Positions 45,526-56,522 of a stretch of 64,000 nt of DNA are shown piece after piece; positions within the stretch are counted from its first letter, which is position 1, and each line of letters opens with the position of its first letter. Origin of the DNA: Molanna angustata (lineage: Eukaryota > Arthropoda > Insecta > Trichoptera > Molannidae); contig OY754984.1 of assembly GCA_963576475.1 (NCBI GenBank), forward strand, positions 16,311,775 to 16,375,774, written 5' to 3'. The notes under the pieces are model-generated. The model did no database searches and was not told the origin of the DNA. It saw only the letters and a program-made list of their open reading frames with translations. Made by a program: the position numbers and the translations under genes.

Positions 45526-47950
45526 ACGATTTAATTTTTAATCTTGTAGTATGGTTGTAATAAAACAAATAAATACATATTAGTTCTTGAATTTCTTAAC
45601 ACAATATTCATAGGCAAGCAAGCCAAGGCTTCTTTAAGCAATTCCGCTACTGGTACATAATATGTGTGTATTTTAAATGATTGAATTTAAACAAGAAAAA
45701 ATAATGTTTTGAATTCTACTTACATGTTTAATTTATTGTATGACAAGGACATATTCAAGACATGTAATTTCTTCATTGGACATAATAACTTTAGTATTTC
45801 AAAAAATGTTAACAAAATACATTTATAATTTTTGGTTTAAAATGGAATTCTTTTAAACAAACAGGTTATCAACGTGCATGTACGTAATGTGCATAAATAT
45901 GCATAAATAGACCACTATACAAAATGACAAAAGTCTGGCAGTCGCGGGCTCTTGTACAATAATAATGTAGGAACTTACAATTTTCAACTTTTCCTTATCT
46001 GATGCTTTGGCAATTATGACAATACAAAAAAAACTGGTTAATGCGTCGAAAATAGTTAATTGAACGACCGACAGTGACAGTGACAGAGTATCGGAGACAC
46101 GAAGGTATTAACATTAAAGAAAATTGAATTCGATACTAAATTTATTTTTAAAACACAAGACAAAGCGTGCCATTAAAAAGGCAATATATTATGTAAGTGT
46201 TCTCCAATTTATCTCGCGGTTAGTGTGTGTTCTGTTTTTTTGCTCGCTCATGTGTGGATACTTTCAAAGGATCTCTGAGTTTTTAATAATCATTAGAGAT
46301 TCTCTCCGTTTAATTTCGCCCAAAAACAGAGGCGACATTCGTCGTGATCCCCCTTGAAGTAGAAAAACAGCGAAATATATGGCCAATATTAAGGCAGTTC
46401 CACCCGTGAGTGGGTCCCCGTTACCCGTAAATCTACCAAATGTGACTCGGCCAAGGTTCAAATTCCCCCGCGTCGGCTCTAACGGCTCTGTTACTGCGGC
46501 GTGCGTCTGAGAATCCAAAGAATGTGCGGGAATTTGGACTCTGACGACAAGGACGTTCGAAGTATTCTTTATCTACATTTTTTTTCTCGGGTTGCGAATA
46601 AGTCGTCGCGTGGAACAGATCGAAACGCTTGTAGTGTAGCCGAGTGATTTTTATCTTTTTCTATATCATGGGGGGGCTATAAATCTGAAAGGGGATGCAA
46701 GACACGCTCGACTCGATAACATTTAGATTCTGAATTAAATTTTTACTTCACGTATTCGCCAGAAACGATATTGAAATCAACGCAAAGGGGACAAGTTGAT
46801 AAATGTATGAGATTTAGATTCACTCCGTAACAGCTGGGAATACTTAGGGTCATATTAATGTGTATCAATATTCGACCTGCCCAGTGCGTGAACGTTTTAT
46901 CAATCAAGAACGTAGTCTTCCTTGATAAATGCAGGTTTTTTGAAAATAATGGTGTACAGATGTGACTGCAAAACATGTTTTATACGCGTGGTCGGTAGTG
47001 TTTTAAAATTACATAAATTGACAACCAGCAGGCTTAGTCTATAAGTAGATCTCGAACGATAAATGTCGAGATTAACTGTCAAAATATCGACTAATCGATA
47101 TTTTGACAGTTTTGGTAGTCATAACGCGTCGAATCGTTCTCGCCCACTTATTTGACGGCGAGATTGGGTCGACATCGAGTCAAGAGACAAGATCTAACGC
47201 CGCCATGTTGAATTAAATGCCATTTTTTACGCGAACAATACCGAATTTCATATTTATTTTGAAAATAATTATATAAACGGGTTAAACAACGTCGTTTAAG
47301 AGATTATTCCGCGTAATTCATTTATTGCTAATTACCGCGTAACAAAAGTTTTATATGGATAAATATTTATTGGAAATATGCGTCCGTAAATGTTTACCGT
47401 AGGTTGAAATGAAATAATTTTTCATTTTGAGAAAGAATTCTTGTATGCGATATTATCACATATGTATTTTAACACTTAACAGAAGAAAACTCGGCATAGT
47501 TTTTAGTAAAAAAACAACACGCTGCTGTCATGACACTTGATAAATTGATCGAAATGTAATTAAAAACAGCTTTAAAAATTACTCTCAAAACATTCAATAA
47601 AAACAAAAGAAACTTAATTTTATCGTATTATAACTTGCTTTCGTGCTTAAAAATATGACCATATGATATTTATTTAACAAATTTAAGTAAACAAATTTGA
47701 CATTTATTCTAATCATGGGGAAAATATTGTGTATTGCCGTAAATGATAATTCAAAAATGTACCGCAAGCCAGCCCAACGGCGACAAATACTAATAAGTGC
47801 ATTTAAGAACTCGACAGCGCTTAGTGACTACGAATTATTTGTCACGGGCGTAAACATGGCGAGAAGAGCGGCGAGACGTTGTCGGATCTCGACTTTTTTA
47901 CTGACTTGGTCTGCAGATACGTTGACCTAAAAAAATATGACTACAATATG
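45526..47950. other. Longest stretch without recognised repeats; perfect 17-bp inverted repeat inside
   Basis: From 46260 to 47260 the DNA is less AT-rich than average and I find no copy of it elsewhere in the window. AACTGTCAAAATATCGA (47074-47090) and its complement (47095-47111) pair perfectly around CTAA. Frames at 46124-46357, 46264-46518 and 47697-47930 have no known domain. It may hold host regulatory or intronic DNA; that is a guess. Confidence 0.35.
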
Positions 47951-47954
47951 TACA

Positions 47955-48420
47955 CAGACCGACAGCAGCAAGAAGAAAATGAAGTAAGGAATTTTTTTAC
48001 ATTATCGTAAAAAATAATTTGATTAATAGAATTATTTGTTAGTTAATTTATTTATTTTAATTTTATTCATTGGTTTTAAACACACATCATAATATAATAC
48101 ATAGTAATATATAAATATAGCAGAATACACAATATCTACGGGGACTCTAAGTTGAGATTTAAATAGAAAAAAAGAGAACCAACCATCTTTTCTTCTTTAT
48201 GTGCCATACCAGGTCTACTCCTTTGGAATAGGCATCTCGTTTCTCTTGTCTGCTTATCGTCCGGGTTTCTGGGCCGTTTTTGGAAAATTATATCAGTAAC
48301 TTTTGATCTTGTTCTTACTTTTACATTTCTTATACGCATAAAATTAACAAGACTTTAAAAAATGCATCGTGGGAAATTGGATTTTAAAAGTAGAATTAAA
48401 ATTGTACACTACTCGTTGCC
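47955..48420. repeat. Dispersed repeat, second copy at 58095-58610
   Basis: CCGACAGCAGCAAGAAGAAAATG, ATTATCGTA(A)AAAATAATTTG, ATCTACGGGGACTCTAAG, TTATGTGCCAT, CTTATCGTCCGGG(T/C)TTCTGG and ATTAAAATTGTAC are shared in the same order and orientation with 58095-58610. The minus strand has a 67-codon frame (KVTDIIFQKRPRNPDDKQTR) weakly like a retroelement C-terminus. Confidence 0.7.
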
Positions 48421-48447
48421 ATTGTTTTATGTATATGATTTATTTTA

Positions 48448-49190
48448 ACTAGTTGCATATAACACATGAGATCCAAATGTCGATAGCGATAGTATACGCA
48501 CCAAACTATAAACACTTGAAGACAAATTAGTAAATATTTTAAGGTATTTTGATTTCTAAAACAAAATATTTTAAGATATTTTGTTTTATATATAAAACAT
48601 GTAGGTATTTAATATGTCATGATATATTTCCACACTCAGCAATATATTTTCTTTTTCTTCTCGACTTAAGAATCCGTCCAAATATGTTCATCTATCAAGT
48701 ATACACACACATGCACACCCACACACACATTCACACACACTCAGACTCTTTTACACACACATACTTAATGTTTCTCTTTTCTCATGCGCGCACCCACACT
48801 AATTCACACTTTTTTATTTTCTTATTTTGATATTAGGTATAGTACGTAAGAGATACATGTTATATTTGTATTTCTATTTATTTACTTTAAATAAATGTAT
48901 GCATGTACTGTGTGCTGTCCTTAGTAAAAATAAAAATAAAATAAATAAATGAAATATGATAGTATGGAGGTCAGTCTGTTTTTCCTACCCAGAATATGAA
49001 AACAGCATGATGTATTTTTCAGATCATGTAAGTACATAGGTATGAAACTATTGAGCGAGATATTGTGTAGCGTATACTGCCTTACAAATTATATGAAACG
49101 ATGTCGTCACAAAATTCAATTTTTATAAAAATTGTTCAAAAAGTTCGAGATTTACTACTGCAATATTAATTGACATATTCTAGTCAATTT
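48448..49190 (+). mobile_element. Element X, copy 4, partial, with LINE tail insertion
   Basis: It begins CTAGTTGCATATAACACATG, is interrupted at 48624 and resumes at 48956 with ATGATAGTATGGAGGTCAG and CCTACCCAGAATATG. It ends near TATAAAAATTGTTCAAAAAG. Confidence 0.65.
48625..48955 (+). mobile_element. 3' tail of the 60841 LINE family, 6-bp TSD
   Basis: CTCAGCAATATATTTTCTTT, a CA-rich stretch, CTCATGCGCGCACCC, ATATTAGGTATAGTACGTAAG and GCATGTACTGTGTGCTGTCC match the 3' UTR at 62125-62462. It ends AATAAAATAAATAAATG. ATGATA is duplicated at 48619-48624 and 48956-48961. This is a severely 5'-truncated insertion. Confidence 0.8.
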
Positions 49191-49254
49191 AGAACTTTTT
49201 TTTTATTATATTATTTTATGATATTTCTATAATCTTTCTATTTTAACTTTCTTC

Positions 49255-49770
49255 TTCTTCTCCCTCTGGTTTTAGGCCGAAGGCCTATTTTTTCAGTCGG
49301 AGACTGCCTCTTGTGATCTGGATGTCCAGCTGTCACTCCATCTTTTTGCTGGTCTCCCACTTGCTCCTCGACCCTCCGAAACTTCCTTGGAGACAATTTT
49401 TGGGTAGGTCCTTTCTCTTACATTCTCTCGACATCGTCTCCATTGACGCCTTCGCCCTCTGCCCCAGCGGATGATGCCGTCTCGTTCCGGACTCTATTCA
49501 CGAGTGTTACGCCCACTATGGAGCGCAGTGTCCCTATTTCAGTAGTCCGGAGGAGATTTTTTGTTCTGATGGTATCGGGTCTGGCTTTGATGGCATAGGT
49601 CATTGTGGGTCTTACGCATGTTTTGAAAATTCTGGTTTTACTTTCTGTGAGCATATTTCCAGACAGTGTCCCTGTGGCAGCCGGCTATAACGGCTGCTTT
49701 ATCGGTTTGTTCTGTAACCTCGTCATATAGATCAATGTCATTTGATATTTTGGCGCCCAAGAATTTTTAT
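49255..49770 (-). pseudogene. RTE-type C-terminal fragment
   Basis: Minus-strand readings: FLGAKISNDIDLYDEVTEQT, ESKTRIFKTCVRPTMTYAIK, KNLLRTTEIGTLRSIVGVTL and, in another frame, GRGASGRPAKRWSDSWTS, ending in a GAAGAAGAAG run. Several frame changes. It is the same family as 51607-52150. Confidence 0.7.
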
Positions 49771-49926
49771 TTATTTTAATAAATATATTTAAACAATTCT
49801 TCATACATTATGCATTTGATTTATACCTAATGTCAATGGCAATTTCGTACGAAGATTTATACAAGAAGAAACAAGATGATAATTCTTACAAATGACGACT
49901 CACCATCGACATTGTTTTAATTGAAA

Positions 49927-50927
49927 TATACAAGGTGGCTTAGAAATGATGGACCAAACGTAAAGGGGGAATGAAGACAGTCTTTCCGATCGATTTATGT
50001 CTCTTATTTGGGGTCAGGACAATTCAATAGTTTCCATTTTTTGTGTTTTTCGGAAAAACCTCGGTGAAATCAATTCGCCTTGCTGCATACAATAATTTGG
50101 AAAGGATCAGGTCCGTAGACGTAATCTGTTTGTCCAAGATCATTTTCAGGAGCCGCATTATACAGGAATAATTCAATGTTTTGTTACCAGCAGCTGAGTG
50201 AATATATAACATGAAATCAAAGTTGGGTTAAATAAGTTGCAACACTTGTCATTTACATTGATTATATTGTTTAAAAAATGTTTACCTTTTCAAAATATAT
50301 AAAAATATTTTTTTTTATGATAATAGCAGCAAACAATTACAATGGACATTTTTATGGCCTACGAGTAGTTTAAAAGCGTGTTGCTTAGAGCCCTCCATCC
50401 CGGTACCGCCTTCTACATAATATTTCCTTCACTATGTTTTTAAAAAACTTAATAATAATCCCATACTCTCCTACTTCAATATGATGGTAGCTAAACTTAT
50501 AGTCAGAATTTGGTTTTTCAACATGAGTTTACAGATTTCTACACTAATTTAATAAAAAAATGAGGAATTTCAATGTAATAATTACTAAAGATATAAATAT
50601 ATTATATGACAATGATTACTTTTTCACTGATTTAATAAACTAAAGTGTCTGTTATTACAACAAAAAAAACATTAAAAACGTAATTGTGGCAAAAGTAACC
50701 CTTTGTATTACAATGTAACAAAATGCATTCCTCAAAAAATACGATGCAAATATCTTCAAAATTATTCGTGAATATTTTTTTTGTGATTTGAAGTTTTTCC
50801 GAAAAAAACATAAAAAAATTAATAACTTTTGAACTGTCAGTGTTCGGAAAGGCAAATCGATCGGAAATAATTTTTTCTCTCCGGTCCACTTTTCTTTCGT
50901 TCTATGATTTTTGGGCCCTCCTGTATA
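49927..50927. mobile_element. ~1-kb element with long diverged TIRs
   Basis: The outer ends are TATACAAGGTGGC and the complement of TATACAGGAGGGC. Inward, both sides have GATGG/ATAGAACG, TTTCCGATCGATTT (left 49985-49998; complement right 50854-50867) and TTTTTCGGAAAAAC. The TIRs are about 145 bp. An 85-codon minus frame inside (50632-50889) lies within the right TIR and has no DDE-type motif. Non-autonomous. Confidence 0.6.
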
Positions 50928-51606
50928 TCTGTGTCAGTGAAATTTTAATCGTGGAAATTTACCTAATTTATCCCTAGTTAAAACCAAAGACCTTGTCCAA
51001 AGTTTCCCAAACAAATCATATTAATTTATTCTCCGGCTAAATGCGAACATTTTTTCCCAACGGCCTAGGCGGGAAAGCTCAAATATTAAGTTGTGCCCTT
51101 CAGGATGAAAATAAAGAAGAGGATAATCTCCTTAAGTATGAAGCGTTTCTTAGTTTCGGGGATTACCCGAAATATTCGCGATTATCGTTGGTGTCAGAAG
51201 GTGGGACTGAGAAGGAACGGAAAGAGAAAGGAAATCCTTGAAATCCTGAAAAGAAACTGCGGAGTACAAATGCGACACTTAAACTTGTTTTAGTCCCCTT
51301 TGTGATCATTTAAAGACTACCAAATAATTATATACATACTTTGAATGTATAATAGAAACTAAAATGGATTGTGCCCAGAATGGGGACTGGATAATAAGAG
51401 AATGTCATTAAGATATTCCTCTTAATTTTCAACTGAATGTAGGTAATAGTTTGTTATTTGTAATAAAAGGAATCGTCACAGATTTAACGAGGACACATCT
51501 TATTTTCATAGTCGTTGAGATAATACAACTTCTATGTTTATTTTGCGAACCTAATTTAAATTCGCCAGTCAAATTTTAATGACGGATAGATAATTGATAA
51601 TTAAAT
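50928..51606. other. Unassigned DNA
   Basis: Two overlapping 66-codon plus frames lie at 51041-51293 in a GC-richer patch. I do not recognise either, and the two compete, so neither is called. Confidence 0.3.
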
Positions 51607-52150
51607 TTAAAAACTTCTTCTTGTTCCTCTTTTGGTAGATCTATGATCTGTTTCTAGAGGTCCTGGAACGAGAATGTCCAGCTCTCCCTCCATCTCTTTG
51701 ATGGTCTTCCCGGTGGTTGGAAACCCTCTGGTATCTCGCACAATACAATATTTGGCAGCCTTTCTGGATTCATCTTCTCTACATGATCTCTCCAGTATCG
51801 TCTTGTTTGCCTGCTCCACCTTACAATATCCTCCACATTGCAGGTTCTGCGGATCTCTTACTTGAAAATTCTGTCTCTGAGTGTTCTGAGTGTTGATAGG
51901 TCTTTTTCATCTGTGTTGTTCTGAGTAGCTGTTTTGTTCTCACCGTGTCTGCCCTTGCTTCAACTCCATAGGTAATTGTGGGCCTGATGCATATTTTACA
52001 TATTTGGACCTTACTCTCTTCTATCATATGTTTATTGACCCAAACAGTGTCCCTCATGCATCCGGAGATATCTGCAGCTTAATTAGTCTGTTCTTTGACA
52101 TCTTTATAGAGATCAATGTAAATCGATGTACCACGCCTAGGTATTTAATA
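51607..52150 (-). pseudogene. RTE-type C-terminal fragment
   Basis: Minus-strand readings: MRDTVWVNKHMIEESKVQIC, KICIRPTITYGVEARADTVR, then RRYWRDHVEKMNPERLPN, PPGRPSKRWRESWTFSFQD and in the third frame MEGELDILVPG. The tail GGTACCAAGAAG-type GAAGAA lies at 51615. Frames change at least twice. This copy identifies the source of the 40100 minisatellite. Confidence 0.7.
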
Positions 52151-52171
52151 ATTATAATTAACCTTTTCATG

Positions 52172-52341
52172 CACCGCGGTGAATTTATTTCCATATGGCG
52201 TTTTCTTCCGACTAACCAGTGCTTCCAGTCCAGAGATGTAATATTTGAGTGAGAAATGAATTTAAATAAATTTCTCCTATGCTGAGGATTAAAACAAGAC
52301 GCCCGGACAGAAGCCAAACCAACTGTGCCACGGTGCTCGGA
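52172..52341 (-). mobile_element. SINE-C, near full-length
   Basis: Minus strand: GCACCGTGGCACAGTTGG (A box), TAATCCTCAGCATAGGAG in place of a clear B box, ATTTCTCACTCAAATATTAC, CTCTGGACTGGAAGCACTGG and TTAGTCGGAAGAAAACGCC. The 3' hairpin has decayed. Confidence 0.7.
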
Positions 52342-53094
52342 ATAACTTTATGTTAGTTGGAGAAGTGCAGATCAGGGCATGCAACCAAATATAATATAGT
52401 TCGTAGCCAAAAATTAAATGTAGTTATAATAGTGCCACTCTATAATAAAACAATAGAACAACACATTTACTACATTTACTTCGGCACTAAATACTTCAAT
52501 ACTCTCCCAGGTGATATATGTAAAGTTAGTAAAAAACTATAAGTTATTCAAATATAAAATTGCAGATAGAGAATGAGTGTGTGTGCGTCTTTATAATTCC
52601 TATATATTATAAAAAAATATAGCCTCTTGTTACTTTTTTATAAATTTAATTAGTTTAGAAATAAGTATTATTTTTTTCTATTGCATATTTGTTGAATTTT
52701 TTGAGTATAATACTTGCCACATGCGCAAGATTCAACACTGGGTCAATAATATGGAATTGTATAATTATATTTTTTATAGGTACGTCCTTTTTTTATTTTT
52801 CCTCTAAAAAAATAATAATATTCCCGCTTCGTGTCTATTGAGATATAAAATAGATAAAAAAAAATATTATAGCACAATGTCAACTATCAAACTTATGAGG
52901 TCATTAAGATGTTAATCTGCCCAAGATAAAAATCATAAGTTTATGGAATAGTTTCTATCGTTTAGACTTAACTCATTGAACTGTTTGCCAAAATTTAACA
53001 AGTTTGCAATGAAGCATTTTTGTGGATCGAGTGCCAAGTAACTTACCAACAATATGGTTTAATTACACAGCAATAAATTGAATATATTTACATA
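52342..53094. other. AT-rich DNA, minor P-like word only
   Basis: TTCCCGCTTCGTGTCTATTGAG at 52822 resembles repeat P. Otherwise nothing. Confidence 0.35.
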
Positions 53095-53210
53095 TATGAT
53101 GTACGTAGAAAACATTGGATTTTTTCCCTGTCGGGAGTCAAGATTTTTTGTGACAAATTTTTAATATCTCAATAGAAACGTAGTTGGAATATTATAAGAG
53201 AACCAGCGGG
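53095..53210 (-). repeat. Repeat P, single-orientation copy of the 13360 fold-back arm
   Basis: AAACATTGGATTTTTTCCC, TGTCGGGAGTCAA and AATATCTCAATAGAAACG match one arm of 13360-13568, but continue into TAGTTGGAATATTATAAGAG instead of mirroring. Confidence 0.65.
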
Positions 53211-53629
53211 CCTATTCCGGTTCTTTTATCGCGGCAAAATACACAAGTATTTACGCTACATGTGTTTCTTATGGCAGTTCGTTATTCTGTTTTCCACGTA
53301 TACTAGCCCGCGTAAACTTCCGCACATTGTGTCGGGAAAACCTCTGTTCGTCGTTCGTAACGCGGTATTCTGATTGGAGCGAAATACGTATGACATTCGA
53401 CAGTTGAATTTATTCGCAAAGTTTTATGCGGCCTAACGAGGTGGTGTTAAGTTTTGTAACCTTCACTTAACATTGTGTGGTACGTAAAGATTAGCGGAAC
53501 TTATCGCAATATTACACGTGAATGGGAATAAGGCCCCAGGACTTCAAGGCACCTACAGGGCTAACGATCTCTTATCGTCTGATTTACTTTATTTATTTAT
53601 TTAATCTTCTTGTACATATAATAAGTACA
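53211..53629. other. Unassigned, GC-richer DNA
   Basis: CGCGGCAAAATACAC, CGCGTAAACTTCCGCACATTG and AACGCGGTATTCTGATTGG are unlike the surrounding AT-rich DNA. No frame or repeat match. Confidence 0.3.
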
Positions 53630-53840
53630 CTTGATGTGCTTGCGCAACGTTTACCAAAAATGCCATCTTATTGAGTTCTCTATCAATCTTACAATTGAAG
53701 GTTTTATATATTTTTAATAATGTAATCTTTTTTGGTTTGAGAATATGCTGATACATTATCGCCATCTATGAAGTCACGTAGAAGCATTTTTGTAACGCCA
53801 TCTATTGAGAAAAAAGGTGAGAATACTCTCGTACGAATAA
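53630..53840 (-). repeat. Repeat P, distal part
   Basis: CTTGCGCAACGTTTACC, GCCATCT, CTCTATCAATC, TCGCCATCTATGAA and ACGCCATCTATTGAGAA are complements of 13690-13910 in order. Confidence 0.55.
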
Positions 53841-53935
53841 ATGAATATTCAACGTTTTTGCAATAAAATAAAATGAAATATGTGTATGTAACTTGTTAAT
53901 TTTGTCGACGGATAATTCGTGGTGAAACTCCATTA

Positions 53936-54248
53936 TACTAGGTATAAATGAAAACACTAATTTGTTTAAGTTTCATTATTTAATTTAAAACTGGCACTGA
54001 CCGGTATCGATCTGTTGAAGATCATCGTCAGAGTGCACGTAAATGAATGTGAATACTGGCAATACTAATCGAACTGATAGTTTACAAATAAAAGGTTGTG
54101 TACCAATATTTCAATTATATTTATACTCTGTTCACATTCATTTTCGTGCACTCTGACGATGATCTTGAACAGATCGATACTGGTCAGTGCCAGTTTTAAA
54201 TTAAATAGTGAAACTTAAACAAATTAGTGTTTTCATTTATACCTAGTA
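53936..54248. mobile_element. Fold-back with 118-bp arms and hammerhead-like core
   Basis: Arms 53936-54053 and 54131-54248 pair along their length (TACTAGGTATAAATGAAAAC with its complement at the right end) around a 77-base centre. Each arm, read as RNA in the plus-right orientation, contains CUGACGAU, a 5-bp stem GAUCU/AGAUC and GAUA, then a GGUCAGU. This is close to the CUGANGA-stem-GAAA order of hammerhead ribozymes, with GAUA for GAAA. No coding capacity. Confidence 0.75.
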
Positions 54249-54959
54249 TGTGTGTATGTATTTAGCAGTAGCGGAATAGCTTATAGAAGCCAAAAATCTT
54301 GGCTTGACTAGGAATATTATGTTAGGAAAATCAAGACCTAATAATTATTTGATTGTTTTATTGCAACCACACTACAAGATTAACAATTGAACCGTGTGTG
54401 GATACGATGCTTTACAGGGCCACAAATGTAGATATTATTTTGGCATGTGAATAGAAAGTATTTTTCATGGCCAATAACTAATATGAACAACGATACTAAA
54501 AACATAAAATTTTCGACATTTCCAAATTTTCTTTCAGGGTTTGCGTAGTCCAAATTTTATAGGCACGCCCCTGGTATTTAGAACCAATTTCTAATAAACA
54601 GTAGGTGGTATTAAGAAAAAAATAAGAAAATATTTTTAATTTTGTGTTGATTTTCAAAATAAGGTTAAACGACACAAACAAACGTGCACATAACAAAATA
54701 TATATTTTCGTTTTGGTACAAGTGAAAACCGGAAACAAATTTTGAATCATTTTCTCCGCTTGTTGTATCAACTTCCGCTTCCGGCGAACGTCCGTGTGTC
54801 GTGGTAACAACGTCTCATAAGGTGTGACCCAGATTTTCACAGTAACTGATACATCTTAATAAAATCTTTGACTTCAAGGAGGGATTCTTGAAACACAATA
54901 TTTACCTTTTTATAATTAAACTGGTCAATATTTTTTTTATTACATATACCCAAAATTAC
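54249..54959. other. Unassigned DNA
   Basis: A 114-codon minus frame at 54496-54840 (including LLPRHTDVRRKRKLIQQAEK) has no recognised domain. Not supported as a gene. Confidence 0.3.
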
Positions 54960-55190
54960 ATTGTTTTATATAAGTAACATAACAAATAAATTGGGTTTGT
55001 TTGGACCACCTCACTAGGCCGGGCCTGTTCCGAGGTGGTAGACTAGTTAAATAATATTAGTTACTAAGTCATTGTAAGCTGTTTTATAGAATGCTTGTGT
55101 AGCCCATGGTCCACTTATTGAGTCCTATGTTAGTAGTTTTGTCGTGTATGTTGTTATGAATTGAGAATTTGCTGACAATAGTTGATCCTT
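54960..55190 (-). mobile_element. LINE 3' UTR with hairpin, relative of 21100-21364
   Basis: Minus strand: CCACCTC ... CCTAGTGAGGTGG (plus 55006-55038), then ACAAACCCAATTTATTTG and a tail. Only the 3' UTR remains. The stem differs from 21205-21236 at the outer pair but stays complementary. Confidence 0.5.
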
Positions 55191-55204
55191 TTGTTATATA
55201 TTTA

Positions 55205-55424
55205 TTTATTTATTACTTCTCAGACAACTAACAGGTACTATGTCAAATATTAATTTAACACGAACCCAGTAACAAGTTGCCACATTCTGGAGACTTACGA
55301 TATTAATCGTCTCACAGATCCAGACTGAAAACACAATTAAAAACTGTGTCTCCACCGGGAATCGAACCCGAGACCCTTGGATCAGCAGTCAGATACCCAA
55401 CCAACTGAGCCACGAAGGTCGATA
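55205..55424 (-). mobile_element. SINE-B, full-length copy with intact boxes
   Basis: Minus strand: GACCTTCGTGGCTCAGTTGG (A box GGCTCAGTTGG), TCTGACTGCTGATCCAAG, B box GGTTCGATTCC, then GTGGAGACACAGTTTTTAAT and body to a (AAAT)n-type tail. This is the best-preserved SINE-B in the window. The head looks like a tRNA of the GCTCAGTTGGT type, but it is part of a repeat found four times here, so it is not called a tRNA gene. Confidence 0.82.
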
Positions 55425-55534
55425 TATGTAACCATGTTTGTTTTGTATGTTTAAGTCTTGTATTTTCTATCAATTTTTTTTTATAATATTAATAATAATG
55501 ATGCGAGGATAAATATGTTTTAATAAATATGATA

Positions 55535-55940
55535 AATAAATTTAGAAATTATAGATTTATCGAAAAATTTAATAATAAAAATGCAAAAAACGGTAATTAT
55601 GAATACATGTAGAATCTTTAAAGATTTTTTAAACGTTAATATTCGGGAATCAGTAGGGTTGTTAGGTAGTATAGAGACCTCCTCAGAGCCTAATCCTTTG
55701 ATATGTTAAGTATCTGGATGGGTGAACTATTCCCAATTGAAGGCTTGATGATGCGTTTGTTGCATTTTATTTTGCTCTTTTAAATAATTTACAATTTACG
55801 CATTGATCTGCTAATTCTTTTGAGGAAGTGTATAATGGTAATAATAATAATTGAGTGTTATTATTTGTAGTGCTTAATTGTTATTAATATCATTAGTAAA
55901 TCGGCCAGCGCCGTATATAAAAAAAAAAAAGAAAAAAAAA
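55535..55940 (+). pseudogene. LINE-D (R4/Dong-like) 3' end, plus orientation
   Basis: Plus frame: LEIIDLSKNLIIKMQKTVIM then NTCRIFKDFLNVNIRESVGL before a stop, 3' UTR to GGCCAGCGCCG (55903-55913), then a poly(A) with two G interruptions (55919-55946). It is about 95% identical by eye to the inverted copy at 36669. Confidence 0.6.
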
Positions 55941-56245
55941 AAAAAAGATTGATGAATTATCTTATTTTTAAACCCTTTTCTTCAACTTCATTCGTCTATG
56001 CGTCGTTATATATTGGAAATATGCAATAGTTTTTCAACAAAATTTATCGACCACATTGAGCTCTGAACTATCAGAAAATGTAAGTGTATTCCCGATGACA
56101 ATGCATATTTAACCTGTTTACATCTTGTAACAAGCCTTTGGATTTCCGGCTGAGCTTTAGCAAAATTTCATGCAACAATAATATTTAAAAAAAATAAAAA
56201 TAAACACAAATTTTGTAAATTATTCTACATTACAAATAGCGAACT

Positions 56246-56325
56246 AAGTAACAGTGCTTTCGAGCTTGCGCTCATCATCAGTAACTTCTTATACTAAAGA
56301 CAAGGTTAAGTAGTTTGTCTTTAGT
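56246..56325 (-). ncRNA. Hammerhead-like RNA motif with adjacent hairpin
   Basis: On the minus strand 56281-56250 reads CUGAUGAU, then stem GAGC / loop GCAA / stem GCUC, then GAAA. That is the order of the hammerhead catalytic core (CUGANGA, stem II, GAAA) with one extra U before stem II. Stem III and the cleavage-site UH are not clearly formed, so activity is doubtful. Next to it an 11-bp inverted repeat ACTAAAGACAA/TTGTCTTTAGT (56293-56303, 56315-56325) forms a hairpin. PLE ends are known to carry such motifs, but no PLE protein is nearby. Confidence 0.3.
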
Positions 56326-56477
56326 TTTGAAAGTTGAAAAAATGAATTTTACAATATTACTCAAGCCAAGAAGAATAATATTTTACTGTTTTTACGTGTT
56401 TTTAATGTAAAAATAGCATATTAAATTATGATTCAGGAATATTATTTATTAATTGAGTTATTTAATGTCCATACATA

Positions 56478-56522
56478 TACATACCATCACGCCATGTCCC
56501 TCACGGGATAGGCAGAGAGTTT
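56478..56522 (-). mobile_element. Solo RTE tail
   Basis: ATACCATCACGCCATGTCCC then TCACGGGATAGGCAGAGA equals the 3' tail of the RTE fragment at 59075. Nothing else of the element is present. Confidence 0.5.

Noticed and set aside
54496..54840. 114-codon minus frame
   Set aside because: Lys/Leu/Phe-rich AT-driven composition, no domain, no promoter or homologous copy seen.
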